Origin: UBA1858 sp965658595
Lineage (GTDB): Bacteria; Pseudomonadota; Gammaproteobacteria; UBA4575
Direction of reading: 5' to 3'
NCBI GenBank assembly: GCA_965658595.1
Contig: CBFHSW010000085.1
Coordinates: forward strand, 1-42,094
DNA length: 42,094 nucleotides
Shown here: positions 9,504 through 17,267 of the stretch, piece by piece
Position numbering within the stretch: position 1 is the first letter of the stretch
Layout: every line of letters begins with the position of its first letter
The notes under the pieces: generated by a model
What the model saw: only the letters and a program-made list of their open reading frames with translations
Told to the model about the DNA's origin: nothing
Databases searched by the model: none
Made by a program: the position numbers and the translations under genes

Positions 9504-10320
9504 ATGCACAATCACTCTGCAACATGAAACAAAGCATAGAATTGATATGCGCTGGTTAGGGCGCGCTTTGCAAGCACAATTATCTTCCAAAGAAACGCTA
9601 AAACACACCCTACAAATAGGTAAACAGACTGTCACTGTTGGTGAAATCTTTTCTATTGAAGGTAAGCTCAGTAGTTCAGACATACAACTGAGTAAGACAA
9701 CCACCTCATGTGATTATGTGGGTTTTCAATTGCCCACATCAATATCTCTTACCGTAACAGATTCAGTAGGTCATTATGCTGGCGCAGAACTGGATGGTGG
9801 AAATCTTATCATTGACGCTGATACACAAAATTACACTGGTTGTGGAATGAAATCAGGACTACTTACGGTCAATGGTAGTAGTGGTGATTATCTAGGTGGT
9901 GCTTATGCTGGGCAGAAAAAAGGCATGGCAGGCGGCACTATCTTGGTTAAAGGCAATAGCGGTGATTTCACTGGTGATCTGATGCGGAAAGGGCTCATCA
10001 TGGTGGTAGGTGATATCGGCAACTATTGTGCGAGTCGAATGATTGCTGGCACCATCACTAATCTTGGAACCGTCGGTGAGAATATTGGTCAAAACATGCG
10101 CCGTGGTACATTATTATTACCTGAACTTCCTAAAAACATGCCGGCTTACTATGAAAATTGTGGCAGACATAATTTAGGTTATTTAACTTTACTCTTACAT
10201 GAGTTACGCAAATATGACAGCGAATTCAGATCGCTTCACCCTATGCGACGAAGAGTTCAACGTTATTTAGGGGACACATCTGTTAATGGTCTAGGGGAAT
10301 TACTTATTTGGATTGGCTAA
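9496..10320 (+). CDS. fhcC: Formyltransferase/hydrolase complex subunit C
   Basis: A 274-residue FhcC/FwdC protein built from a right-handed beta-helix like the C-terminal domain of glutamate synthase. Repeating glycine-rich turns of the GxxGxxxG type run from about residue 95 to 210 (for example SSGDYLGGAYAGQ, NSGDFTGDLMRKG, TVGENIGQNMRRG). It is a structural subunit of the Fhc complex. Translation probably starts at GTG 9496, which overlaps the fhcD stop by 8 nt; no in-frame ATG lies near a better position. It is the last recognised complex subunit of the operon. Confidence 0.93.
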   Translation: MSKCTITLQHETKHRIDMRWLGRALQAQLSSKETLKHTLQIGKQTVTVGEIFSIEGKLSSSDIQLSKTTTSCDYVGFQLPTSISLTVTDSVGHYAGAELDGGNLIIDADTQNYTGCGMKSGLLTVNGSSGDYLGGAYAGQKKGMAGGTILVKGNSGDFTGDLMRKGLIMVVGDIGNYCASRMIAGTITNLGTVGENIGQNMRRGTLLLPELPKNMPAYYENCGRHNLGYLTLLLHELRKYDSEFRSLHPMRRRVQRYLGDTSVNGLGELLIWIG

Positions 10321-10380
10321 ACCACTCTGGATACATTAATTATTTTTTTGAACATCATAAACACACTATTGGAGACACTA

Positions 10381-10652
10381 TGCCAAAATATATTATCGAA
10401 CGTGAGATTCCAGATGCAGGCAGTTTAACCGCTCAAGATTTACAAGGCATCTCTCAAAAATCATGCAGCATACTAAAGAACATGGGCCCGCAAATTCAGT
10501 GGGTAGAAAGTTTTGTGACTCAAGACAAAGTCTACTGTACTTACATTGCACCAAATGAAGAAGAAATTCGTAAACACGCTTCAGAGGGTGGCTTTCCCGC
10601 CAACTCAATTGCAGAAATCAAGACAGTCATAGACCCAACAACCTCAGAATAA
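10381..10652 (+). CDS. DUF4242 (SCO4226-like) small protein
   Basis: A 90-residue protein that resembles DUF4242 proteins: a short ferredoxin-like alpha/beta fold whose characterised member, SCO4226 of Streptomyces, binds nickel. The pattern YIIEREIPDAGSLTAQDL, then W-V-E-S-F-V and Y-C-T-Y-I-A-P is characteristic. The frame is open upstream to 10308, but the ATG at 10381 has a GGAGA ribosome-binding site 6 nt before it and gives the normal family N-terminus. It lies 60 nt after fhcC and just before a terminator, so it is probably the last gene of the fhc operon. No function in formaldehyde metabolism is established. Confidence 0.8.
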
Positions 10653-10664
10653 GTATTTTAAAGA

Positions 10665-10694
10665 AGCTCTCAGCCATACTGCTGAGGGCTTTTA
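10665..10694. terminator. Terminator between fhc and mto operons
   Basis: Ten-base arms (10665-10674 and 10681-10690, one G-U pair) with a 6-nt loop, followed on the plus strand by a short T run. On the minus strand the stem is followed by TTCTTT, so it may serve both converging operons. Confidence 0.75.
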
Positions 10695-10814
10695 TACAAA
10701 ATAGCATCTACACCCTTCAGGTCTGAATAAACAGCTTGTGTTGATTTAAGTCAGTATTAGCTGAACGATGAAATCTATCTGCTGATAAAATTAGTTTCAG
10801 AATACAGTAAGCAA

Positions 10815-11099
10815 TTACGGTGAACCAAAGATACAACCAGACTGTGTCACTACTACTGGGAAATCGCCTAAGCTGCTCATCGTTTGTGAGACAGAGAAAG
10901 ACTCCATAGTGTCTCTTACATTATCGATTGATAGTTGATCCACAGTATCAAACATAACTCTTAAAAAATAACGCTGTCCTTGCGAGCTAACACTGAAACT
11001 GTAACTCTCGTCATCAGCTACTTCGTTAATGTCAGCACCTTGGAACTCCTCACTTAGGTACAGCAATAATGCATCTCGCATATCGATCTGATAAGACAT
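10815..11099 (-). CDS. Small protein of unknown function, end of mto operon
   Basis: I do not recognise this 94-residue protein. It has no signal peptide or membrane segment, is acidic, and its single Cys lies in the C-terminal QSGCIFGSP tail. The sequence pattern suggests a small alpha/beta domain (helix near 7-20, strands near 31-37, 42-50 and 79-84). It starts 20 nt after the stop of the first tlpA gene and is the last gene of the run that begins with mtoX, so it is probably co-transcribed. It could be a chaperone or regulator for the operon, but nothing in the sequence shows this. Codon choice and spacing support a real gene. Confidence 0.65.
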   Translation of the reverse strand: MSYQIDMRDALLLYLSEEFQGADINEVADDESYSFSVSSQGQRYFLRVMFDTVDQLSIDNVRDTMESFSVSQTMSSLGDFPVVVTQSGCIFGSP

Positions 11100-11119
11100 A
11101 AATTTATATGGAGTATTTT

Positions 11120-11713
11120 CTAGGTGTTGTGATTCGAATTATCTAGCAATGTGAGTTGTTCATGCTTGTGAATGATATCTTTAATCAGCTGTATCATTTC
11201 TCTCGAATTCCATTCACGCTCACCAACCGCCTTGTATATGATTTGCCCTGTAGGACTAATCAAAAATGTCGTTGGCAAACCCGCGACATCCCAAGAAGCT
11301 AGTGACATATCACTGTCTATGAGAACATCAAAAGTTACTGGTCTATCATTAAGAAACTGATTCACAGTTGCCAATGCTGGCCCAACATGTATTCCCACCA
11401 CTTCCAAGCCACCATGCTGATCATTAAGCTCACTGTGAAGCTCACTTAGTGCTGGCATTTCTTTCACACAAGGTGGACACCAAGTCGCCCAGAAATTCAA
11501 CAGCACAAATCTACCTTGATAATCGCTTAGACTAACATCTTGACCATCAATATTCATAAGGATGAAATTGTCAGCATAAGGGGTGCCAATCACCTTTGTG
11601 AGCAATTGTGTTTTGCTGGTCGCGGCAGTCATTACAAGTACAACCATGCCCAACAATCCGATCTTCAATCCAACACTTTTAATAAATTTTTGCATAACCA
11701 CCATCAGTTGCAT
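11120..11713 (-). CDS. TlpA-like periplasmic thioredoxin, canonical WCPPC
   Basis: A 197-residue TlpA/ResA-type thioredoxin with an N-terminal hydrophobic segment (about 11-32) that acts as a signal or membrane anchor. The redox motif is FWATWCPPC, with cysteines at about 79 and 82, and the cis-proline loop GLPTTF lies near 149-154. Family members reduce disulfides outside the cytoplasm; Bradyrhizobium TlpA reduces ScoI and the copper subunit of cytochrome oxidase, so a Sco partner is a reasonable inference here because an sco gene is in the same operon. ATG 11695 is an alternative start that gives a tighter signal peptide. The gene lies 64 nt after the second tlpA. Confidence 0.88.
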   Translation of the reverse strand: MQLMVVMQKFIKSVGLKIGLLGMVVLVMTAATSKTQLLTKVIGTPYADNFILMNIDGQDVSLSDYQGRFVLLNFWATWCPPCVKEMPALSELHSELNDQHGGLEVVGIHVGPALATVNQFLNDRPVTFDVLIDSDMSLASWDVAGLPTTFLISPTGQIIYKAVGEREWNSREMIQLIKDIIHKHEQLTLLDNSNHNT

Positions 11714-11777
11714 TTACACTTTTGAGCGTAAAATTTTGTTTAAGTTCGCATTATCCCCAGAGATTATTGACCATCAC

Positions 11778-12296
11778 CTATTGGTTAGCGTAATAATCTT
11801 CAAAAATCTCATGTAAAAAATCTATCATATTTGGAGAATTCCATACTCGAGTCCCCAGAACTCTATAGGCAAACATTCCATCCGGAGTGACCAGATATGA
11901 GGTCGGTAAGGTTGGTATTCCCCAATTGCCCATAGTGAGATCCATATCCATTAGCATGGGATAACTGACTGGACTTATTTCCATCAACTCTTCAACACCT
12001 TTCAGATCATCACCAGCATGGATAGCTAATACCTCTAATTGATCATTATTCTCAACTAGTATCTGAAGCATATCCTCTAATGTAGTGAGTTCTGCACGAC
12101 ATATAGTACAACTCGTTGCCCAGAAATTCACCAATACGAACTTGCCTCTATAGTCACTCAGTTTATGTTGATCACCCTCTATATCAAGAAGCTCAAATTC
12201 ATGTGCTGGCATAGTTCTTGGCATTGGATCTAGCAATCGATCAGAGTGAACTACAGTACTGGCGATACATGCCAATAAGAACATTAATATTTTCAT
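11778..12296 (-). CDS. TlpA-like periplasmic thioredoxin with altered SCTIC site
   Basis: A 172-residue TlpA-type protein with a cleavable signal peptide (hydrophobic core about 3-16, likely cut after VVHS). It keeps the KLSDYRGKFVLVNFWAT lead-in but has SCTIC (cysteines about 63 and 66) instead of WCPPC, and the cis-proline loop IPTLPTSYL. The Trp-to-Ser change and the missing CPPC proline should shift redox potential or partner choice; both cysteines remain. It is a diverged neighbour of the WCPPC protein, suggesting an old duplication with specialisation. It lies between the diheme peroxidase and the other tlpA in the mto operon. Confidence 0.87.
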   Translation of the reverse strand: MKILMFLLACIASTVVHSDRLLDPMPRTMPAHEFELLDIEGDQHKLSDYRGKFVLVNFWATSCTICRAELTTLEDMLQILVENNDQLEVLAIHAGDDLKGVEELMEISPVSYPMLMDMDLTMGNWGIPTLPTSYLVTPDGMFAYRVLGTRVWNSPNMIDFLHEIFEDYYANQ

Positions 12297-12363
12297 ATTT
12301 TTAGAGCTTGGTGTTGTAGGTTAATGAAGTTCTATATTTATTCAATTTATCAATAGCCACAGG

Positions 12364-13698
12364 CTATTCACTATACTTAGTGCCATGCGCCCAATTTGGA
12401 TCCTTCTCGCTAATGTCTCCGATCGGCGCAGCAAAAGCATCTGCCACTAATACCTGAACATTATTTCCTGTCAGAGCATTTAAGAAATCAACTATTTGAT
12501 TTATTTCCTCATTATTCAGTCCCAGAGGTCGAATCATGGGGCTTAGCAATTCATTTTCAAAACCTCCATGATTATAAAACTCTACGACTTCTCTGAGCGT
12601 GCTGAAACCACCATCGTGCATATAAGGTGCAGTTAATGCGACATTACGTAAGATAGACGTTCGATATTTCCAACGATCGTATGGATTTTGTGTGACTTCA
12701 TAACGACCCACGTCATTGATCTTAGGTTGTTGCCTAACAGAATCGATAATGTTTGTATCTACATCGACAAAAACCCCCGGAGCTAATTGTACGCGTGTCT
12801 TTTCGGGTTTGATGCCCATCGATGTGGCGTAGCCATGACCAGTATTATGTAATTTATTGTCGGTGAATAGAGCATATTCATCACCCACTAAGTGACAAGC
12901 TGAGCATCCTGCTTTACCTGTGAACAAATCAAAACCTTTGATCTCATCTGCATTAAGTGCATTTTTGTCATCACCGTAATACCACTGATCAAATCGTGAA
13001 TTACCAGAATTTAAGGCACGTTGATAACTGGCTAAAGCCATACCAACCGTTTCCATAGTGGGCCCTTTGCCATCAAAAGCTTTTTCAAACAATCCATCAT
13101 ATGAACTGATGCCTTTAATTTTATTGATGACATTACCTATGGATGGATTCGCCATTTCATTGTGAGCGAGTAAAGGAGACCAAGCTTGCTGCTCTAGCGT
13201 ATCTTCACGACCATCTTGAAACAAGATATCGTAATAACCGACATTGTATATGGTTGGACTATTACGCTTAACACTACGGCCCTCTAAGCCGACAGCCTTA
13301 GTAATCTCATTACTGGTAAATCCTTGTTCTGGAATATGGCAGATAGCACATGAGAAAGTATCATTTAACGACAATCTTCTATCAAAGAATAATAATCGAC
13401 CTAAATCGACTTTTTCTTTAGTCATTATATTATCTGCAGGCTGTGCCATCTTAGGCAGACCAAGCATAGGATTATTCACATACTCGAGTAGATCCGCCTT
13501 AATGCCTTGACGTGCGGTAATACTGAGTGAATTTGTGGTGTATTTCTCAGAGTCATAGCCTTGTTTGCGATCACCTGAACCGAAAAACTCTGTCTGCTCA
13601 GTTTTTTCCTGTGAATTAACATTTGTGAACAAAACTACACTAGCAATCATTAAAAGTATGATTCCTCTGAGTGTTAGATTTTGTGTGTTAAATTTCAT
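12364..13698 (-). CDS. Diheme cytochrome c peroxidase / MauG family protein
   Basis: A 444-residue exported diheme protein. The signal segment (about 10-29) is followed by two c-type heme sites, CAICH at 117-121 and CSACH at 265-269, with the family motifs LGRLLFFDRRLS (99-110) and APYMHDGGFSTLREVV toward the C-terminus. Family members either reduce hydrogen peroxide using electrons from a small cytochrome or, like MauG, oxidise a partner protein during maturation. A mauG-like gene is a known neighbour of mtoX. Because MtoX makes peroxide, a peroxidase role is attractive, but maturation of MtoX is equally open. It lies 36 nt after sco. Confidence 0.92.
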   Translation of the reverse strand: MKFNTQNLTLRGIILLMIASVVLFTNVNSQEKTEQTEFFGSGDRKQGYDSEKYTTNSLSITARQGIKADLLEYVNNPMLGLPKMAQPADNIMTKEKVDLGRLLFFDRRLSLNDTFSCAICHIPEQGFTSNEITKAVGLEGRSVKRNSPTIYNVGYYDILFQDGREDTLEQQAWSPLLAHNEMANPSIGNVINKIKGISSYDGLFEKAFDGKGPTMETVGMALASYQRALNSGNSRFDQWYYGDDKNALNADEIKGFDLFTGKAGCSACHLVGDEYALFTDNKLHNTGHGYATSMGIKPEKTRVQLAPGVFVDVDTNIIDSVRQQPKINDVGRYEVTQNPYDRWKYRTSILRNVALTAPYMHDGGFSTLREVVEFYNHGGFENELLSPMIRPLGLNNEEINQIVDFLNALTGNNVQVLVADAFAAPIGDISEKDPNWAHGTKYSE

Positions 13699-13734
13699 CG
13701 TATTAAATGGCTGTTATCATGTTCTAGACAGTAT

Positions 13735-14469
13735 CTAATTCTGCTCTTCCATAAGCAAAGTTTTCACATCACTAATGAGTGACTTTTCATGCAAAAAACC
13801 AGCACTGTACTGTGCACGCTTTTGGCCATTTTTATCGATCAAAAACACCCTCAAAATATGTGCGTAACGATTGGTTGGGTTCCCTTGATCATCATATTCT
13901 TTATTTACATACTGGCCAAAACCTTCAGTAATCGGCATGAGATCGTTTACTGAGGCGGTAGTCAGAAACTCCCACTCTGGTCCCCCCATGTCCTTACTGC
14001 CTTGTCCATAAAATTTCATAACCTCTGGAGTATCATGAATTGGATCGAAACTAAGACTGACTAAACGCAACTGTTTAGCGATCTCCGGATACTCTTTTTC
14101 TAAACGTTGTTTGATTTTATAAAATACAGCAGTGACTAAAGGACAACCATTGAGATCGGAACACTGTGTATAGATAAAACTTAGGATGACATATTTATCA
14201 CCATAGAAATCGGATAATTTTTTTATTTGATTATCTGAAGTCAATACATCGCCGTCTGCTGCCAGTCCAAACGGAGGTAATTGATAACTACCTGGAACAG
14301 GCGGCTCAAATTGCATAACGCCCCACCCTGCAGCAGGTGTAAGAATGGCATTTTCGTGACTCGCCACCCCTAGATCCACTGGTTCACTAATCGGCTGAGT
14401 TTCAGCTGCGCTAACGCTATAAACAAACAAGTAGGCGAGGAAGAAGGAAATGTTTACTAGGAATTTCAT
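13735..14469 (-). CDS. SCO1/SenC-family protein with CX5C site
   Basis: A 244-residue SCO-family thioredoxin-fold protein with a signal peptide (about 3-21, SVSA cleavage). SCO proteins deliver copper to cuproenzymes outside the cytoplasm. The usual CX3C pair is changed: the cysteines at 103 and 109 are separated by five residues (TQCSDLNGCP). The distal copper-ligand His is present in RYAHILRVFLID (about 204), and the SFDPIHDTPE motif (140-149) is intact. This is the second gene of the mto operon, after a terminator, and sco/senC genes are known partners of mtoX; copper loading of MtoX is the likely function. Confidence 0.9.
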   Translation of the reverse strand: MKFLVNISFFLAYLFVYSVSAAETQPISEPVDLGVASHENAILTPAAGWGVMQFEPPVPGSYQLPPFGLAADGDVLTSDNQIKKLSDFYGDKYVILSFIYTQCSDLNGCPLVTAVFYKIKQRLEKEYPEIAKQLRLVSLSFDPIHDTPEVMKFYGQGSKDMGGPEWEFLTTASVNDLMPITEGFGQYVNKEYDDQGNPTNRYAHILRVFLIDKNGQKRAQYSAGFLHEKSLISDVKTLLMEEQN

Positions 14470-14522
14470 ATACCAATCTCAAATTAAATATTGTGAAGAT
14501 GATTTTAAGTAGAGATACGCAA

Positions 14523-14553
14523 AAAAATAGGGCCACCAAATGGCAGCCCTATC
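14523..14553 (-). terminator. Terminator or attenuator directly after mtoX
   Basis: On the minus strand a GC-rich hairpin (7-bp outer arms at 14546-14552 and 14527-14533, plus inner CC/GG pairs) is followed by seven T. It lies about 47 nt after the mtoX stop and before sco. If the downstream genes have no promoter of their own, it must be leaky and would set mtoX expression well above sco-peroxidase-tlpA. Confidence 0.85.
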
Positions 14554-14598
14554 TTCTTATCTGAACACTGATTGATATCAGTGCTTTAGGCTACTCTC

Positions 14599-15984
14599 TT
14601 ACTTGTCTAACTGAGACACGATAGTGTCATTAGAGTTCGGTGCTTGAGAGTATAAAGAGTACGCGCCAAATCTCATTTGGTGTGCACGACCTAACTTAAG
14701 CTCGTAAAAGTCGATTGTGAATTGGTGATCTAACTGATTACCATTCCAGTGATATAGCTTGAACCACTGCTCGTCGTCTTTACCAGTCTTGTCCCAGTTA
14801 CCTAGTAATGATGTTGTGAAGTAAGCACGCTTACCATCCCAACTTTGAGAAATCATGTTCACTTGCGAACCGATTACATGCTCATACTTTTGTACTGGAT
14901 TGTGTGGGTCTGTGATGTCGAAGTAACGAGTCTTCCCGTCCATGAACGTCTGTACCCACATACCTTTGTCATCAGCTGTGATAGAGATATCAACAGGCAA
15001 TGGTACTTTTGATGGATCACCGATGTCAGCGACTTCTTCAGCTTGCCACTCACCCGCTTCGTCTTCAAAGATCAACCACATTTTTGAAGTTAATGCAGTT
15101 GTGGTGAAGCAGTAGTTATTCATTGCAGACCATGCACAACGAATTTCTAGAGGTGCACCTGGTACGTCAAATACTTTCTTAGGCTTACGTGTGTGTAAGT
15201 CCCATACCACCATAGTGTTACCGAAACGCTTCATTGCTTCTGCATCAGATAACATTTGACCGAAGTCCATCATGTAGTTCGACCAACCAGTGAATGATGA
15301 CGTGAGCATTACGTTACGACGTGGAAGAGCACGAACGTCATATCCATAACCGTCTGCTATGTTACCCGTCTTCTCAGCACCACGAAGATCGTCGTCTGTT
15401 GGGAACCAATGCGAAGACACAAAATCACCTTCACTTGTATATTCAGCCATACCCGTTCGACCACCGTGGTCTGTGTTGTTAGACAACGCAGAAACCATGA
15501 TACGGCCAGGAAGTGCATAGAATGTATGAGGACCAACCATTCCACCTGTCTTCTCAACGAAGTCAGTGATTACGCGATGTAATTTTGGTTCTCTTGGATT
15601 TGAATGAATATCAAAGATAAAGATCTTATTACTATCCAGACCACCAGCGAAAAGGAAACGGCGATCATCAGTCAGACCTGAGTGGTGAGCTTCGTTACGA
15701 CCGCCTACAGATAAAGTGTGGACCACTTCACCGTAACTGTCGGCATTTGGGTTGACTGATACTGTGACCAGCTTGTCCTGCTCATCTCCCATACCTTCAA
15801 CACCAAGTGTCCAAACGTAGACATAATCTTCTTGTCCAACGATCTTGGCCATGTAAGGTGACATACATGTCTCATCTGCCTGAACGCTTGTGCTGTGTAA
15901 GCTCCCCGCAAGAGCCATAACCACTATTGCTAGTGTAGAGGCCATGCTGCTTCTTAACCATTTAGATTGAAGCATTTTTTTCAT
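14599..15984 (-). CDS. mtoX: Methanethiol oxidase (SBP56 family), periplasmic
   Basis: A 461-residue selenium-binding-protein-56 family enzyme. Bacterial members with this context are copper-dependent methanethiol oxidases that turn CH3SH, O2 and water into formaldehyde, sulfide and hydrogen peroxide. The start is ATG 15984, because the GGAG ribosome-binding site lies inside the alternative start at 15996. A signal peptide covers about 1-36 (cut after SVQA). Histidines typical of the family are visible: EAHHSG (100, 101), GPHTFYALPG (153) and GRAHQMRFG (435), which are proposed metal ligands. The C-terminal half forms the expected beta-propeller with IRCAWSAMNNYC. It leads an operon with sco and a diheme peroxidase, the known mto arrangement, next to formaldehyde-oxidation genes. 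Confidence 0.93.
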   Translation of the reverse strand: MKKMLQSKWLRSSMASTLAIVVMALAGSLHSTSVQADETCMSPYMAKIVGQEDYVYVWTLGVEGMGDEQDKLVTVSVNPNADSYGEVVHTLSVGGRNEAHHSGLTDDRRFLFAGGLDSNKIFIFDIHSNPREPKLHRVITDFVEKTGGMVGPHTFYALPGRIMVSALSNNTDHGGRTGMAEYTSEGDFVSSHWFPTDDDLRGAEKTGNIADGYGYDVRALPRRNVMLTSSFTGWSNYMMDFGQMLSDAEAMKRFGNTMVVWDLHTRKPKKVFDVPGAPLEIRCAWSAMNNYCFTTTALTSKMWLIFEDEAGEWQAEEVADIGDPSKVPLPVDISITADDKGMWVQTFMDGKTRYFDITDPHNPVQKYEHVIGSQVNMISQSWDGKRAYFTTSLLGNWDKTGKDDEQWFKLYHWNGNQLDHQFTIDFYELKLGRAHQMRFGAYSLYSQAPNSNDTIVSQLDK

Positions 15985-16052
15985 ATCGAACTCCATTTAG
16001 TGTAGTTTTTCTATAATCTATTTCATTGCAAGTCGAGTGGAACCTTGAATTC

Positions 16053-16071
16053 ATGAAAATATAATTTTCAT
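16053..16071. promoter_or_regulatory. 19-bp palindrome upstream of mtoX
   Basis: Perfect 8-bp arms ATGAAAAT and ATTTTCAT around a 3-bp centre, 69-87 bp before the mtoX start. The size and symmetry suit a dimeric transcription factor site; the factor is unknown and no regulator gene is adjacent. Confidence 0.5.
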
Positions 16072-16149
16072 CCTAAGGCGCACACACAAGACTCAAAACG
16101 TAGTGTAGTGTGCGACATTATGACGCATCTAGACCTAGTATCAAGCACT

Positions 16150-16184
16150 AAATTGTCATATCCATAGACAAGTTCTGACAATTT
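16150..16184. promoter_or_regulatory. Spaced inverted repeat upstream of mtoX
   Basis: Perfect 9-bp arms AAATTGTCA (16150-16158) and TGACAATTT (16176-16184) separated by 17 bp, about 166-200 bp before mtoX. An extra GACAA at 16167-16171 lies inside the spacer. It resembles an activator binding site more than a terminator, since there is no T run. Confidence 0.45.
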
Positions 16185-16530
16185 TTCTGCACATTTTTTA
16201 AGGGTTTAGGTCAAATCATCAAGCTAGTAGTATTTTTGTGTGATTTTTAGACTACGGGCCAAATTAATATGTGTTTTGAGTCACAATTAATCTCGCAAAT
16301 GCACTAATATTATGAATGTTATTAGCAATCACTTATCGATCATATGGTCGTATTGTGTGATGAGAGTCTATTTCCCCATGACTGATGCCTGTATCGTTTG
16401 AGAGTGTGTAACATTATTCTTAGATATATAAGTTCTATAATAATTATCATCACCATGGAACCATATAGCACCTAACTTGATCAGATCACTTAACATCAAA
16501 ACACCGACAACCTGAACATCATTAACCAGT

Positions 16531-17124
16531 ATGAGCAAAATACAGCAACCAATGATCACCGCTTTGTTATGTCTTATTATGATCGCGGTATTCTCTTTAC
16601 AGACAGTGAGGGCTGAGGAATCCTCTGCTGAACCGTCTTTGGGAGGTGATTTCACACTCACTAAACACGATGGTACATCATTCAATTTAAGTGATATCGA
16701 AGGCTACGTAGGGATTATATTTTTTGGTTTCACCCATTGCCCAGACGTCTGCCCTAACACGTTAATGGATATCCAACGCCTGTTGATAAGCCTAGAAGAT
16801 CAACAAGACCAATTAAAAATATTGTTTATCAGTGTCGATCCAAATAGAGACACACCGCAGAAATTAGAGAGTTACGTGCACTATTTTAACAAAAACATGA
16901 TTGGGCTAACTGGTAGCGATGAGGAGATAGCCAAGGTTCTAAGCCAATATAATGCGACTGTGTCCTACAAAGGTGATATGAGCGGCAATGACTATCAAGT
17001 AGAACACAATGCCAATTTATTTCTGATCGACAAACATGGTGATATAGGTAGCATTATACTCCCCCGCACACCCTTCTCTGTGCTCAAACAGCAAGTGCTT
17101 AAACTCATCGATCAAACCAATTAA
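16531..17124 (+). CDS. SCO1/SenC-family copper chaperone, canonical CPDVC
   Basis: A 197-residue SCO-family protein with a signal or anchor segment (about 8-28, VRA cleavage). It keeps the classical copper site: GFTHCPDVCP with cysteines 70 and 74, and the distal His about 159 in VEHNANLFLID, plus SVDPNRDTPQ at 101-110. It delivers or senses copper at cuproenzymes outside the cytoplasm. It is transcribed away from mtoX and differs from the mto-operon Sco in its active site, so it may serve cytochrome oxidase, or act as the general partner of the altered copy. No other cytochrome oxidase gene is present in the window. Confidence 0.9.
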   Translation: MSKIQQPMITALLCLIMIAVFSLQTVRAEESSAEPSLGGDFTLTKHDGTSFNLSDIEGYVGIIFFGFTHCPDVCPNTLMDIQRLLISLEDQQDQLKILFISVDPNRDTPQKLESYVHYFNKNMIGLTGSDEEIAKVLSQYNATVSYKGDMSGNDYQVEHNANLFLIDKHGDIGSIILPRTPFSVLKQQVLKLIDQTN

Positions 17125-17223
17125 TAGACATGTAATTGCTGCAACACCCAACAATAGCAGTCTGAGCCATGCAGAATAATGAATGACTCACAGCTAGATT
17201 GATTGACCTGATATCAATACGTG

Positions 17224-17266
17224 CTTGCAATCATATGATAGAGACAGTCAATGATTGCAAGTTTAT
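17224..17266 (+). terminator. Hairpin between sco2 and phhB
   Basis: Perfect 11-bp arms (17224-17234 and 17251-17261) around a 16-nt loop, followed on the plus strand by TTTATCTT. It is a weak but plausible terminator for sco2, placed just before the end of the converging phhB gene. Confidence 0.5.
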
Positions 17267-17267
17267 C

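Larger units (their letters stand above)
15985..16530. other. Long divergent intergenic region between mtoX and sco2
   Basis: This 546-bp AT-rich stretch holds no convincing gene. The minus-strand frame from 16685 to 16368 runs antisense into sco2 and has no family features. The region contains two inverted repeats near mtoX (annotated separately), a near-palindrome CGATCATATGGTCG at 16337-16350, and a TATAAT at 16436-16441 that could be the -10 of sco2 although its -35 is poor. I found no clear sigma-70 promoter and no sigma-54 GG-N10-GC element upstream of mtoX. Confidence 0.6.

Noticed and set aside
16021..16050. Possible sigma-54 promoter of mtoX (TTGCA at the -12 position)
   Set aside because: The nearest GG is 13 nt from the GC instead of 10, so the element does not fit.
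16368..16685. Minus-strand open frame of 105 codons between mtoX and sco2
   Set aside because: It is antisense to the signal peptide and first part of sco2, has no family features and no good ribosome-binding site.
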